Below are positions 1 to 8,251 of a DNA stretch of 40,612 nt, one piece after another. A program made the position numbers and the translations under genes. This stretch comes from Clostridia bacterium. Lineage in GTDB: Bacteria > Bacillota_A > Clostridia > Oscillospirales > CAG-272. The notes below the pieces were generated by a model. That model did no database searches, was not told the DNA's origin, and saw only the letters and a program-made list of their open reading frames with translations. Within the stretch, counting starts at the first letter, position 1; every line of letters begins with the position of its first letter. Where the stretch lies: NCBI GenBank assembly GCA_017466455.1, contig JAFTUD010000003.1:1-40612 (forward strand). The letters run 5' to 3'.

Positions 1-59
1 GAAATTGGAAGAATACATACATTACTACAACAATGAGAGGATCTCTCTCAAACTAAAAG

Positions 60-90
60 GAATGAGCCCAGTACAGTACCGAGCTCATTC
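60..90 (-). terminator. Intrinsic terminator of the tilS-hpt-ftsH operon
   Basis: An 8-bp stem (GAATGAGC at 60-67, GCTCATTC at 83-90) lies about 70 bp past the ftsH stop codon. Read on the minus strand, the stem is followed by CCTTTT. The GTACTGTAC-like loop can pair further. A smaller GAGAG/CTCTC hairpin at 35-47 may back it up. Confidence 0.65.
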
Positions 91-158
91 TCAAACAATT
101 TAATATTTAATTTTTGTCTAAACTTTTGGGTTCACTTCATTGAATCGGTGGCTTTCTA

Positions 159-2339
159 TTAGTTCTCGTCGGGGTCTACCTTGATATCATCATCGCCGTT
201 TTGATATGCTTCGCTTGATGATGTATCTGCTATTTGAGGTTTTTCGGCGCTTGCGCCTGAGCCTCCCTCGCTATCGTCGTCGCTTATACCGAGAGCCCTT
301 TCGCGCTCTCTCCTTAGCTCCTCCTCGCGAGCCTTTTCCTGCTCAAGCTGTGCCTGTCTGCGCTTGTTTTCCTCTTCGCTTCTGCGCTTTTTCTCAGTTA
401 CGAGCGCCTCAACGCCCTCCATTGTAGCGCCCTCCTTCATAGCCTCGATAAACTGCTCATCGTCCATAATTTCGTTACGGAGCAGGAATTCGGTTATGAA
501 ATCAAGCTTTTCTCTATACTCAGTAAGAGTATCCCACGCGATTTTATACGCCTCATCAACGATTTTCTTGATTTCGGCGTCAATCTTTGCGGCGGTTTCC
601 TGTGAGTAATCGGGAGTTGAGCTGAAGTCTCTGCCAAGGAATACCGCATCGCTTGAATGGTCTGAGCCGAAATGAATTGTTCCAAGCTCATCGCTCATTC
701 CGTATACGGTTACCATTTTTCTTGCGACCTGTGTCGCTCTTAGGATATCATTTGACGCTCCGCCCGTGTAGTCGCCGAAGCACATACGCTCCGCTACTCT
801 TCCGCCGAGCATCATAGCAATTCTTTCCTTCATTTCCTGCTTAGACTCGCTATACTTATCCTCAACAGGTGGGGTAAGGGTGTAGCCAAGCGCGCGTCCG
901 CTTGGAATGATGGAAATTTGTCTTACGGGGTCCTGGCTTGGGAGAACATGAGAAAGGATTGCGTGACCTGCCTCGTGAACGGCGGTATTGCGTCTTTCCT
1001 TGTCGCTCATTCTCTTTGCCTTCTTTTGTGTGCCTACTGTGACCTTAATCATAGCATCCTCAATCTCCGCCATACCGATAAGCGCCTTTCCGCGTCTTGC
1101 GGCAAGGAGTGCGGATTCATTGAGAAGGTTTGCAAGGTCAGCTCCTGTAAAGCCTACTGTTGTTTGAGCTATCTTTTTAAGGTCAACCGTTTCCTCAAAG
1201 GGCTTATTTTTCGCATGAACCTTAAGAATTTGCTCTCTACCGTTTATATCGGGGTATCCGACTGTGATTTGTCTGTCAAATCTTCCCGGTCTTAAGAGTG
1301 CCGAGTCAAGAATATCGGGACGGTTTGTTGCGGCAATAACTATTATGCCTGAGTGACCGTCAAAGCCGTCCATTTCAACAAGAAGCTGGTTGAGCGTTTG
1401 CTCTCTTTCATCGTGTCCGCCACCAAGTCCCGCACCGCGCTGTCTACCTACCGCATCAATTTCATCAATGAAGATGATTGCGGCGCTTGAGCGTCTTGCG
1501 TTATCAAAGAGGTCACGCACACGGGATGCGCCCACACCTACATACATTTCAACGAAGTCAGAGCCTGACATTGAGAAGAACGGAACTCCCGCCTCTCCCG
1601 CTACTGCCTTGGCAAGAAGGGTTTTACCTGTACCTGGAGGGCCTACAAGAAGCACGCCATGGGGGATTTTCGCGCCAAGGTGTGTGAATTTTGCAGGGTT
1701 TTTAAGGTATGCAACAACCTCTTGAAGCTCTTCCTTTTCCTCGTCACAGCCTGCGACATCGGAGAACCTGACCGTCTTTCCGTCGCTCGGTGTGCTTCTC
1801 GCCTTGGATTTACCAAAGCTATTCATCTTTCCGTCGGGATGACGCATTGAGAAAATAAGGAATACGATAAATACGATTACAAGAATTGCAATCGGAATGT
1901 ATTGAACGAACCAAGGTGTTTCCTTCCTTGCGATTTCCTCGTATTTTTCAAGGTTGGATACGATGCCCTCTGCCTCAAGCTTATTTTGAATATCGTAGAG
2001 GCGGGTTGTAGTATAGCCAGAGCCGATAAAGAATTGAACGAATTGATAATACTGAAGGTTTGCAACCTTTACGCGAGTGGAGAGCCCCTCGTTATTCTTA
2101 TCGTTTCCGTCAAAATAGTTATCCCAGTCCTCCTTTGTTTCAAAGATGACTGCGCTGTAATCATTCGGGTTGATTACATATCCGTATACACGGTTTTCTT
2201 CAAACTGGTTTACCATGTCGCTATATGAATATTTTTCGCCCTCATCGCTCTTTTTGAACAGGGCTACTATTGTAACCACGAGCGCGATGATCAGCGCAAA
2301 ATAAAACACATAGGAAAAGATGTTACTTTTTTTCTTCAT
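159..2339 (-). CDS. ftsH: ATP-dependent zinc metalloprotease FtsH
   Basis: This is the membrane-anchored AAA+ protease that degrades misfolded membrane proteins and some short-lived regulators. The 726-aa protein has the standard FtsH layout: a transmembrane helix at about residues 9-28, an extracytoplasmic segment, a second helix at about 146-165, Walker A GPPGTGKT (233-240), Walker B with IDEID (291-295), the second region of homology ending in RPGRFDR (350-356), and the zinc-binding HEAGH (455-459). The C-terminal 70 residues are charged and low-complexity, which is common in FtsH tails. The ATG at 2339 follows AAGGAG at proper spacing. The gene is the last in an operon, 10 bp after hpt. 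This tilS-hpt-ftsH order is conserved in Bacillota. Identification is secure; its substrates here are unknown. Confidence 0.98.
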   Translation of the reverse strand: MKKKSNIFSYVFYFALIIALVVTIVALFKKSDEGEKYSYSDMVNQFEENRVYGYVINPNDYSAVIFETKEDWDNYFDGNDKNNEGLSTRVKVANLQYYQFVQFFIGSGYTTTRLYDIQNKLEAEGIVSNLEKYEEIARKETPWFVQYIPIAILVIVFIVFLIFSMRHPDGKMNSFGKSKARSTPSDGKTVRFSDVAGCDEEKEELQEVVAYLKNPAKFTHLGAKIPHGVLLVGPPGTGKTLLAKAVAGEAGVPFFSMSGSDFVEMYVGVGASRVRDLFDNARRSSAAIIFIDEIDAVGRQRGAGLGGGHDEREQTLNQLLVEMDGFDGHSGIIVIAATNRPDILDSALLRPGRFDRQITVGYPDINGREQILKVHAKNKPFEETVDLKKIAQTTVGFTGADLANLLNESALLAARRGKALIGMAEIEDAMIKVTVGTQKKAKRMSDKERRNTAVHEAGHAILSHVLPSQDPVRQISIIPSGRALGYTLTPPVEDKYSESKQEMKERIAMMLGGRVAERMCFGDYTGGASNDILRATQVARKMVTVYGMSDELGTIHFGSDHSSDAVFLGRDFSSTPDYSQETAAKIDAEIKKIVDEAYKIAWDTLTEYREKLDFITEFLLRNEIMDDEQFIEAMKEGATMEGVEALVTEKKRRSEEENKRRQAQLEQEKAREEELRRERERALGISDDDSEGGSGASAEKPQIADTSSSEAYQNGDDDIKVDPDEN

Positions 2340-2349
2340 TATTTACTCC

Positions 2350-2898
2350 TTAGCTTTCATATACTTCGGGCTTGAGAATGCCTACAAACGGCAGGGTGCG
2401 GTATTTCTCCGCATAGTCAAGACCGTAGCCTACTACAAATTCATCGGGAATTGTTGCTCCCGTATAGGTTGGAACAAACTCAACCTGTCTTCTTGAGGGC
2501 TTATCAAGAAGGGTGCATGTTTCAACGCTCCTTGCTCCCGCAAGCTTAAGATATTCAACAAGATAGGAAAGGGTCTTTCCGCTATCGATTATATCCTCGA
2601 TTATGATTATATCAACATCGGCAAGGTCGTTTCTGTGAAGGTCAAGAATAATGTTGATTTTTCCTGTTGTTTCCGTTGCGTTTCCGTATGACGAAACCTT
2701 CATGAAATCAATTTCAACAGGACGCTTGATCTTCTTCATAAGATCGGACATGAATACAACGCTTCCTTTAAGTATTCCCAAAAGAAGAAGTCTTTTTTCT
2801 CTGTTTGCATAATCAGCATCAATTTTTTTCGCAATTTCGCTTGTGAGCTTATCAATCTGCTCCTCGCTGAGCAAAACCTCTTTAATATCGTTTATCAC
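2350..2898 (-). CDS. hpt: Hypoxanthine phosphoribosyltransferase
   Basis: This purine-salvage enzyme converts hypoxanthine or guanine plus PRPP to IMP or GMP. At 182 aa it has the usual length of bacterial Hpt. The PRPP-binding signature IIIIEDIIDSGKTL sits at about residues 97-110, and the KGS loop of the active site is at 44-46. The start is a GTG at 2898, preceded by GAGG about 9 nt upstream. It is the middle gene of tilS-hpt-ftsH, with 27 bp to tilS and 10 bp to ftsH, so co-transcription is likely. The neighbourhood matches the family's usual position in Firmicutes. No unusual features. Confidence 0.96.
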   Translation of the reverse strand: MINDIKEVLLSEEQIDKLTSEIAKKIDADYANREKRLLLLGILKGSVVFMSDLMKKIKRPVEIDFMKVSSYGNATETTGKINIILDLHRNDLADVDIIIIEDIIDSGKTLSYLVEYLKLAGARSVETCTLLDKPSRRQVEFVPTYTGATIPDEFVVGYGLDYAEKYRTLPFVGILKPEVYES

Positions 2899-2925
2899 TT
2901 TTTTATACCTCGCTTTATTTATCCT

Positions 2926-4227
2926 TTATTTATAAAATGTTATCACGGTGCCATCATTCTTGCCCAAGCATCCGTCACGAGTGATAATCTCGGGAATTGC
3001 AATTATTCCCTCGCTGTCGCAAAGCAACGGAATTTTATCTCTTAGGTGAGATGGGATTTTTTTCTCGCTCAGTATTTTTTTAACCTTTTTTGTCACCCTG
3101 CCGTGCTTTACCGTGTCGCCGTCCCTTCGTGAGCGAGCAATAAGCTCACCTACGATGTTTTTGAGCCTCAGAGTGCAAAAGGGCGATTTTCCGCTTGGCG
3201 CTTCATCGCACATATAAGCTACTGTTACGCCTATGTCTGAAATTTCGTTCAGCCCCTTTTTAAGTGGCACATAAAACTCTGTACGGGCAAGCTCCTTTGT
3301 TTTAAGAAAGGTGAAATAGTCGCCCTCGCATTTAAAGGACACACCCTTACAAAGATTGATTACGCCACCGCGAGTGCCGTTTTTAATAAAGTCAAGGCAG
3401 GAAACGGTGGATTTATAATCAAGATTTTCGCCCGAGAGTATTTTCATCACTCTTACTGCTATGCTAATGTGAAGCGAAAGTGCCTTATCTTTTGGAAGCT
3501 TAGAGTCCTTACAATGCTGATTTACAAATGCGCTCGCCTCGCTACAAAGAAGCTCATCATCCTGTCTTAGCGATGCGCCAAGACGGGCAACGGAGTCGTG
3601 CAGTGAGGGGTTTAGCTCTCTCATTGCGGGAACGATTTTATGTCTTATATAGTTTCTTGTATAGTCGGTATCGCTATTTGTAGAGTCGGTTACGAAGTCT
3701 ATCTGATTGCTTTCACAATATTCAAGGATTTTTTCACGGCTTGTTAAAATGAGTGGGCGAAGGATTTTTCCGTTTTTCGGCTTGATGCCCGAAATTCCAT
3801 TTGCTCCGCTACCTCTTGCGAGGTTGAAAATAACGCTTTCCACATTATCATCGGCGTTATGGGCGGTCAATATGGCGTCAAAGCCACGCGCGCTCCTCTC
3901 GGCTTCAAGGATACGGTATCGCTCCTCTCTTGCCATTTGCTCAAGACCGATGCTATGCTTTTTTGCCAAGGCGGGGATATCAACCGTATGGACTGCGATT
4001 TCAATTCCGTACTTTTTACATACGCTTACGCAAAAGTCCTCATCCCTTTTGGCTTCCTCGCCACGAATCATATGGTTCACATGAACGCATACGACCTCTT
4101 TTGCCCTATCCTTGATAAAATGCAAAAGCGCGCTCGAGTCTGCTCCGCCTGAGAAGCCTATTATTACCCTGCCATACGCGTCATCAAGACTGTTTTGCGA
4201 AATGGCAAGAGCGATTTGTCCTGTCAA
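2926..4227 (-). CDS. tilS: tRNA(Ile)-lysidine synthase
   Basis: TilS attaches lysine to C34 of the CAU-anticodon tRNA-Ile so that it reads AUA; it is normally essential. The ATP-pyrophosphatase P-loop SGGADS is at about residues 26-31, followed by the N-type ATPase domain containing HNADDNVES, and a C-terminal domain ending near residue 430 that fits the TilS substrate-binding region (SRRDGD). I prefer a TTG start at 4227 because GAGG then sits 8 nt upstream. The in-frame GTG at 4236 overlaps that Shine-Dalgarno sequence and is less likely. With the TTG the protein is 433 aa, normal for the family. It is the first gene of the operon with hpt and ftsH, driven by the promoter at 4276-4304. Confidence 0.95.
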   Translation of the reverse strand: MTGQIALAISQNSLDDAYGRVIIGFSGGADSSALLHFIKDRAKEVVCVHVNHMIRGEEAKRDEDFCVSVCKKYGIEIAVHTVDIPALAKKHSIGLEQMAREERYRILEAERSARGFDAILTAHNADDNVESVIFNLARGSGANGISGIKPKNGKILRPLILTSREKILEYCESNQIDFVTDSTNSDTDYTRNYIRHKIVPAMRELNPSLHDSVARLGASLRQDDELLCSEASAFVNQHCKDSKLPKDKALSLHISIAVRVMKILSGENLDYKSTVSCLDFIKNGTRGGVINLCKGVSFKCEGDYFTFLKTKELARTEFYVPLKKGLNEISDIGVTVAYMCDEAPSGKSPFCTLRLKNIVGELIARSRRDGDTVKHGRVTKKVKKILSEKKIPSHLRDKIPLLCDSEGIIAIPEIITRDGCLGKNDGTVITFYK

Positions 4228-4275
4228 GCGAATCACCTCGCTTTATATTTTTTAACTATGGCTTATATAAATAAT

Positions 4276-4304
4276 ATATTACAATAAAATTTTAAAAATT
4301 GCAA
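4276..4304 (-). promoter_or_regulatory. Sigma-A-type promoter of tilS-hpt-ftsH
   Basis: On the minus strand: TTGCAA (-35, 4299-4304), a 17-bp spacer, TAATAT (-10, 4276-4281), about 50 bp before the tilS start in very AT-rich DNA. Confidence 0.6.
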
Positions 4305-4434
4305 TAGATATATTTAAAAAAATTGTGCGCACGGCGCAAAATTCAGTTTTTCAACACATACGGCGCTATTATTTCACAATTTGGACACATTGCGTCATTT
4401 GGAAATGGCTTACTTATTTGGGAAACATTTTGCA

Positions 4435-4463
4435 TTGATGTTTTTTGGGAGTTAAGGTAAAAT
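4435..4463 (+). promoter_or_regulatory. Possible promoter of the small membrane protein gene
   Basis: TTGATG (4435-4440), a 17-bp spacer and TAAAAT (4458-4463). The predicted transcription start would fall only a few bases before the Shine-Dalgarno sequence at 4471, giving an almost leaderless mRNA. Tentative for that reason. Confidence 0.4.
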
Positions 4464-4484
4464 TGTATTAAAGGAGTGATTTAT

Positions 4485-4751
4485 ATGAAAAACAGGCGAG
4501 GGGGCAAGAAACGGCGCTTACACGCTAAGGATTTTTTTAAGCTTTCGCGCTCAGATGCGTTCTACATATTCAAGGTATGTATTTTACTTATTTTTTTGCT
4601 TTGCTTTTACATTTTAAAGGTTTTAATTTACCCCGAGGGAGCTATTGAGGCGCATTTGGCACGATATCAGGTTATGGAGATGCTGTCGGGTGTGGTTGCA
4701 TCGGTTTTTATCCTTTTCGGCTCTATCTCATTGTTTTACAGGGTGTTTTGA
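4485..4751 (+). CDS. Small basic membrane protein of unknown function
   Basis: An 88-aa protein I cannot assign to a family. The first 15 residues are very basic (MKNRRGGKKRRLHAK). Two hydrophobic helices follow, at about residues 25-46 and 63-85. By the positive-inside rule the N-terminus should face the cytoplasm. The start is the ATG at 4485: AAGGAG (4471-4476) lies 8 nt upstream, whereas the GTG at 4476 overlaps that sequence and is unlikely. It is transcribed divergently from tilS and stands alone, followed by non-coding AT-rich DNA. The strong ribosome binding site and plausible topology support a real gene. Function unknown. Confidence 0.65.
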   Translation: MKNRRGGKKRRLHAKDFFKLSRSDAFYIFKVCILLIFLLCFYILKVLIYPEGAIEAHLARYQVMEMLSGVVASVFILFGSISLFYRVF

Positions 4752-5317
4752 TTTTTTGTGCAATTTGTCTTTTGAATATTCATGGTTTTTGATAAATATT
4801 CACATTTTTCGGTGGATTTTTTTGTCAAGTCTTTTTTGAAAATTTTTAAAATTCTACACCTCATTTTTTACAAATGTGGAAATTACGACATTATTTTCAC
4901 ACTTTTCCACGCTTTTAGGGTGTGGAAAAGTGGATATTTTTCACGGTGTTTTGAGAGTTTTTCACGCTTTCCACGGACTTTTCCACACGGTTTTGCGCTT
5001 TTTTTGTGGATTTGCGTTTGAAACGTTAATCGGCAAGTGTCAAAAATGAATTTGTATATTTTGCATAAATTTGATTAGCAAACTAAGGATTTTGAGTGAT
5101 TTTAATTTTTTGGCAAATTCGGCATTTTGAACAATCGTGAATACCGACATTTGTCAAAAATGAATGTATTCATTTGGCATTTTTTAACGATTTGTGAACT
5201 CGTTTCAAATAAAGTTACAAATGGCGCTTTTGAGGTCAAGAATTAACGGGTTATGACTGCGATTTTTGAGGTGGTTGAGGGGCTTTTAAAGCTCAGGGTT
5301 GGATATCGGCTGTATAA

Positions 5318-5349
5318 AAGAAGCAACCAAGCTTTCTTGGTTGCTTCTT
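5318..5349 (-). terminator. Strong 14-bp hairpin, likely minus-strand terminator
   Basis: A perfect 14-bp stem (AAGAAGCAACCAAG at 5318-5331 and its complement at 5336-5349) with a 4-nt loop. On the minus strand it is followed by a T-rich run (TTTTATA). It lies 160 bp beyond the nearer terminator of the serine hydrolase gene, so what it terminates is unclear. Confidence 0.6.
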
Positions 5350-5511
5350 GCGTATTTTATATGTAGCATTTCCTATTTCATATAGCACATTTGTTCTTTC
5401 TTGGCTTGGCTCAGGATTTTGCTTAACTATCAGTTCAAGCGCGCTTTTGCTTGGTTTTATGATTTCAAAATAACTATATTTTTGTTGTGGCACGAATTTT
5501 TGAGGAGAAAT

Positions 5512-5552
5512 AAAAAATCCAACACGGACCTTTTGTCTATGTTGGATTTTTT
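5512..5552 (-). terminator. Terminator downstream of the serine hydrolase gene
   Basis: A 13-bp stem (AAAAAATCCAACA at 5512-5524, TGTTGGATTTTTT at 5540-5552) with a 15-nt loop. The T-run is present on both strands. It fits the end of the minus-strand transcript from 5651-6799. Confidence 0.65.
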
Positions 5553-5650
5553 GGTTATACTTAAAATTGTCTTTTGCTTGAATTTTGCTAAACGGTCTTA
5601 CAAAAGCAGAGCTTTGCGGTTGTTGTATAAGCGAGTGTCAAAATCAAGTC

Positions 5651-6799
5651 TTATTCTATTATTTGGTTTACGAAGTTTTTGATTTTGGGGTGGATTACCT
5701 CGTGGTGGGGGTTCAGAAGGTGCTGTGCGTAGAGGATTGTGAGCTGTTTTTCGGGGTCGATGGACACCATGAAGCCTGCGGCTCCGTCCCAGCCGAACTC
5801 GCCTATTGAGCAGAGATTTCCGCCTCTGCCAACGCCCATTTTTGTGCGCACTCCGAAGCCGTAGCCATATTCGGCGTTATTCATCCACGAACGGAAGCTT
5901 TTAAGCGCCTCGGGCTCTTCAAGAGTATTTGTTCTCATAAGGTTTACGCTTGCCTTAGAAAGTATTCTCGCTCCGTTCTCGCCAACGCCATAATTAGTAA
6001 GGGCGTATGCGAATTTTGCGTAGTCGTCGAGGGTTGTAATAACTCCTGCTCCGCCTGAGTCATATTCCTCGCCGAATATGTATTGATTGCGCTTTTCAAC
6101 CTTTTCGGGTATGCCCTTTGAGTGATTGAAGGCGTAGAGTGAGCATATTCTATCCATCATTTCGGGGGTGGTATGATAATAGCTATCGTTCATACCGAGT
6201 GGCTCAAAGATTACTCTTTTTACATAATCTGCAAAGCGTTCCCCTGTTGCGACCTCTACAAGCGCGGCTAAAACATCGTGGCAGAGGCTATACTGCCAGT
6301 TTGTGCCCGGCTCAAAGTCAAGTGGGCGATTGGCTATTGCACGAGCCATTTCACGAGTTGGGCATTTGGGGTTTTCCGCCATTAGCCTTTTCATAGGCTC
6401 TGTTTGCATATCGTAGTTAAGTCCTGCACTCATTGAAAAAAGGTCGCAAATCTTTATATGTCCCTTCATATTCTCAAGCGTTTCGCTACCGTCGGGGTGC
6501 TTTACTCTCACCTTACAGTCAGCAAATTCGCCAAGGTACCACCAAAGCGGATGGCCGAGCAGGAATTTTCCCTCCTCCATTGCGTGAAGGGCGGCGGTGC
6601 AGGTAATGAGCTTTGATGCGGAATAGATGAAGAACATCTCGTTTCCGTTCATTTCCTTTTTGCTTTCAAGGTCGGAGTAGCCGGCATAGTATCTGAATAC
6701 CTCCTTGCCGTGGTGAAGAACCTTACAGTCAAAGCCCGGGACCTTTTCTCTTACGAGAATTGTATCAAGATAATTCTTAAGTGATGAAAAAGTATACAT
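5651..6799 (-). CDS. Serine hydrolase of the class C beta-lactamase / esterase family
   Basis: A 382-aa penicillin-binding-protein-fold serine hydrolase. The SxxK nucleophile motif is SASK at residues 60-63. The YxN-type motif appears as YSL at 170-172, followed by CHD. GWDGAAG near the C-terminus takes the place of the KTG/HxG motif. This motif set is typical of EstB-like esterases and unassigned beta-lactamase-family proteins rather than true AmpC enzymes. There is no signal peptide, so it probably acts in the cytoplasm; the substrate cannot be inferred. The ATG at 6799 is preceded by AAGGA. It is the third minus-strand gene after 8252 and 6872, but a hairpin at 6833-6854 separates it from the latter. 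Confidence 0.88.
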   Translation of the reverse strand: MYTFSSLKNYLDTILVREKVPGFDCKVLHHGKEVFRYYAGYSDLESKKEMNGNEMFFIYSASKLITCTAALHAMEEGKFLLGHPLWWYLGEFADCKVRVKHPDGSETLENMKGHIKICDLFSMSAGLNYDMQTEPMKRLMAENPKCPTREMARAIANRPLDFEPGTNWQYSLCHDVLAALVEVATGERFADYVKRVIFEPLGMNDSYYHTTPEMMDRICSLYAFNHSKGIPEKVEKRNQYIFGEEYDSGGAGVITTLDDYAKFAYALTNYGVGENGARILSKASVNLMRTNTLEEPEALKSFRSWMNNAEYGYGFGVRTKMGVGRGGNLCSIGEFGWDGAAGFMVSIDPEKQLTILYAQHLLNPHHEVIHPKIKNFVNQIIE

Positions 6800-6832
6800 T
6801 TCTTTTTTTCCTTTTTAAGCTATTATTTTGCA

Positions 6833-6854
6833 AAACGACCCTCTCGGGCCGTTT
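6833..6854 (-). terminator. Hairpin between the acidic membrane protein and serine hydrolase genes
   Basis: AAACGaCCC / GGGcCGTTT with a TCTC loop. The A-C mismatch on the plus strand becomes a G-U pair in minus-strand RNA, and a T-rich run follows on that strand. It should terminate or attenuate transcription from 6872-8221 before the serine hydrolase. Confidence 0.55.
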
Positions 6855-6871
6855 GATTTTACGGATTTTCT

Positions 6872-8221
6872 TTATTTTGTGAATGTCAGGAACTCTATTG
6901 TAGTCTTTTTGGAGTTATATCCTACCAAAATATACTCACACTCGGCATCTGTTTTTGGAATACTGTTATAGGTATTTTCCGTTACATTATAAATAAAGAA
7001 GGAATCGTATTCGGGGAAAATTACAAATTCAAACTCGTTATAAAGCTTTTCGGGTGGGTATGTATACCACACTATGCCCTTATCTGACTCCTTGAAGCTG
7101 TTATCAAACTCGGTAAGCTGTTTTTTTGACATATGAACGATTGTTTGAGTTACATCAATATCGGTTAGCAAATCATATGCGACGCTTATTTCCTTTTGCT
7201 CATAGCGCCTTGCCTCAGGCTCTTCAATTCCAACGGTTTCACACAGCTGTGAGACGGATATTGCAAGCGCGTTTTCGCCCTGCTCATAGCCATCATCGTG
7301 AAGAATTATCTTAATGGCGAATACGAGCATAATGCACACGGCAACGGCGATAACCGCTATTATGAACTTAGGAGATTTAAGGGGTGAGGGCTTTTTAGCA
7401 TTTTTTTGCTTTATTTGAGCGCCGAGCCCGAGAAGAAACGGCTTCATTTTACTGCCGAGAGAGAAAAGGCTCTTTCTTATGAAATAAACAACGCCCTCGT
7501 GTCTTATCATAATAAGATGCTTTATCTCCTGAGCCTGCTCAATTTCCTTATACGGAATTTTGGCAAACTTTAGTAGCTCAGAGCCCTTATAAAGGCGATA
7601 TTCAAGGTAGGTATTAAAGAATTTAAACTCCTCTGCCTTACCCTGCATTTTTTGGATTGTATCGGCAACAAGTGCCTTTGTTCCTGATATAAGCGCAAAA
7701 TCAAACAAAAGAACCAGAAGTCCGAGCACGAACGAGATATAGTTAAAATCTCCGCTTATCGCCAGCGAAAGGAAGCTAAGCACAATAAGAATTACGGAAA
7801 TAGAGGTAAAAATCTTTATTGCGCCCTTATTAAGAGCCCTTATTGACACATCTATATCCTCATCATTTGGTGCTTGGACAAACGATTCGTGAAGCTTAGG
7901 TGTGCTTTGCGCTTTTGAGGGTGCGTCATTGCCATTTTCGCCATTATCCTCGCCGTTTTGTGGGTCGGCAGGGAGTTGCGCGTTGCTATTTTCATCATTC
8001 TCGCCTTCACTTGAGGTATCAGCCTCGTTGTCTGAAGGGTCGCTCTCCACATCGTTGGCTGATTGCGCATCGGCTGTATCGGGTGCTTGCGAAATGACAT
8101 TATTATCGCTTAGCTCTGTATTTTCGGCATTTAATGTATCTTTGTCATTTTGGTTTTCTTGATTTTCGTTATTTTCCTCGCCTTGAAGAAGCTCTTCCTT
8201 ATCAAGATTATCATTGCTCAT
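6872..8221 (-). CDS. Membrane protein with acidic disordered N-terminus and YcxB-like central domain
   Basis: A 449-aa protein. Residues 1-120 are an Asp/Glu/Asn-rich, low-complexity, probably disordered segment. Two transmembrane helices follow at about 136-156 and 160-180. A short globular stretch at about 195-255 (FKFFNTYLEYRL, then HEGVVYFIRKSLF) resembles the YcxB-like/PH-like domain of Firmicute membrane proteins. A third helix lies at about 286-307, followed by a 140-residue tail outside the membrane. The start is the ATG at 8221, with AGGAGG just upstream; the in-frame GTG at 8230 is part of that Shine-Dalgarno sequence. It lies 30 bp after the MBL-fold gene and is probably co-transcribed with it. 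The YcxB assignment is tentative and the role unknown. Confidence 0.7.
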   Translation of the reverse strand: MSNDNLDKEELLQGEENNENQENQNDKDTLNAENTELSDNNVISQAPDTADAQSANDVESDPSDNEADTSSEGENDENSNAQLPADPQNGEDNGENGNDAPSKAQSTPKLHESFVQAPNDEDIDVSIRALNKGAIKIFTSISVILIVLSFLSLAISGDFNYISFVLGLLVLLFDFALISGTKALVADTIQKMQGKAEEFKFFNTYLEYRLYKGSELLKFAKIPYKEIEQAQEIKHLIMIRHEGVVYFIRKSLFSLGSKMKPFLLGLGAQIKQKNAKKPSPLKSPKFIIAVIAVAVCIMLVFAIKIILHDDGYEQGENALAISVSQLCETVGIEEPEARRYEQKEISVAYDLLTDIDVTQTIVHMSKKQLTEFDNSFKESDKGIVWYTYPPEKLYNEFEFVIFPEYDSFFIYNVTENTYNSIPKTDAECEYILVGYNSKKTTIEFLTFTK

Positions 8222-8251
8222 TTCAAGCACCTCCTTTGATTTTTTGGTTAG

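Larger units (their letters stand above)
4752..5650. other. 900-bp AT-rich intergenic region with DnaA-box-like cluster
   Basis: No convincing gene. Between 4875 and 5013 there are several nonamers close to the DnaA box TTATCCACA: TTTTCCACG (4903), TTTTCCACA on the minus strand (4921-4929), TTTTCCACA (4979-4987), and the weaker minus-strand versions ATTTCCACA (4875-4883) and AAATCCACA (5005-5013). Partial TTTTTCACG copies lie between them. A 13-nt direct repeat GTCAAAAATGAAT occurs near 5038 and again near 5152. Two strong hairpins follow at 5318-5349 and 5512-5552. A 66-codon minus ORF at 5293-5493 starts at a GTG without a ribosome binding site and ends inside a hairpin. Confidence 0.5.

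Noticed and set aside
4752..5250. Chromosomal oriC as a firm annotation
   Set aside because: DnaA-like boxes are degenerate, dnaA and dnaN are not in the window and gene orientation does not diverge, so it is kept only as a finding.
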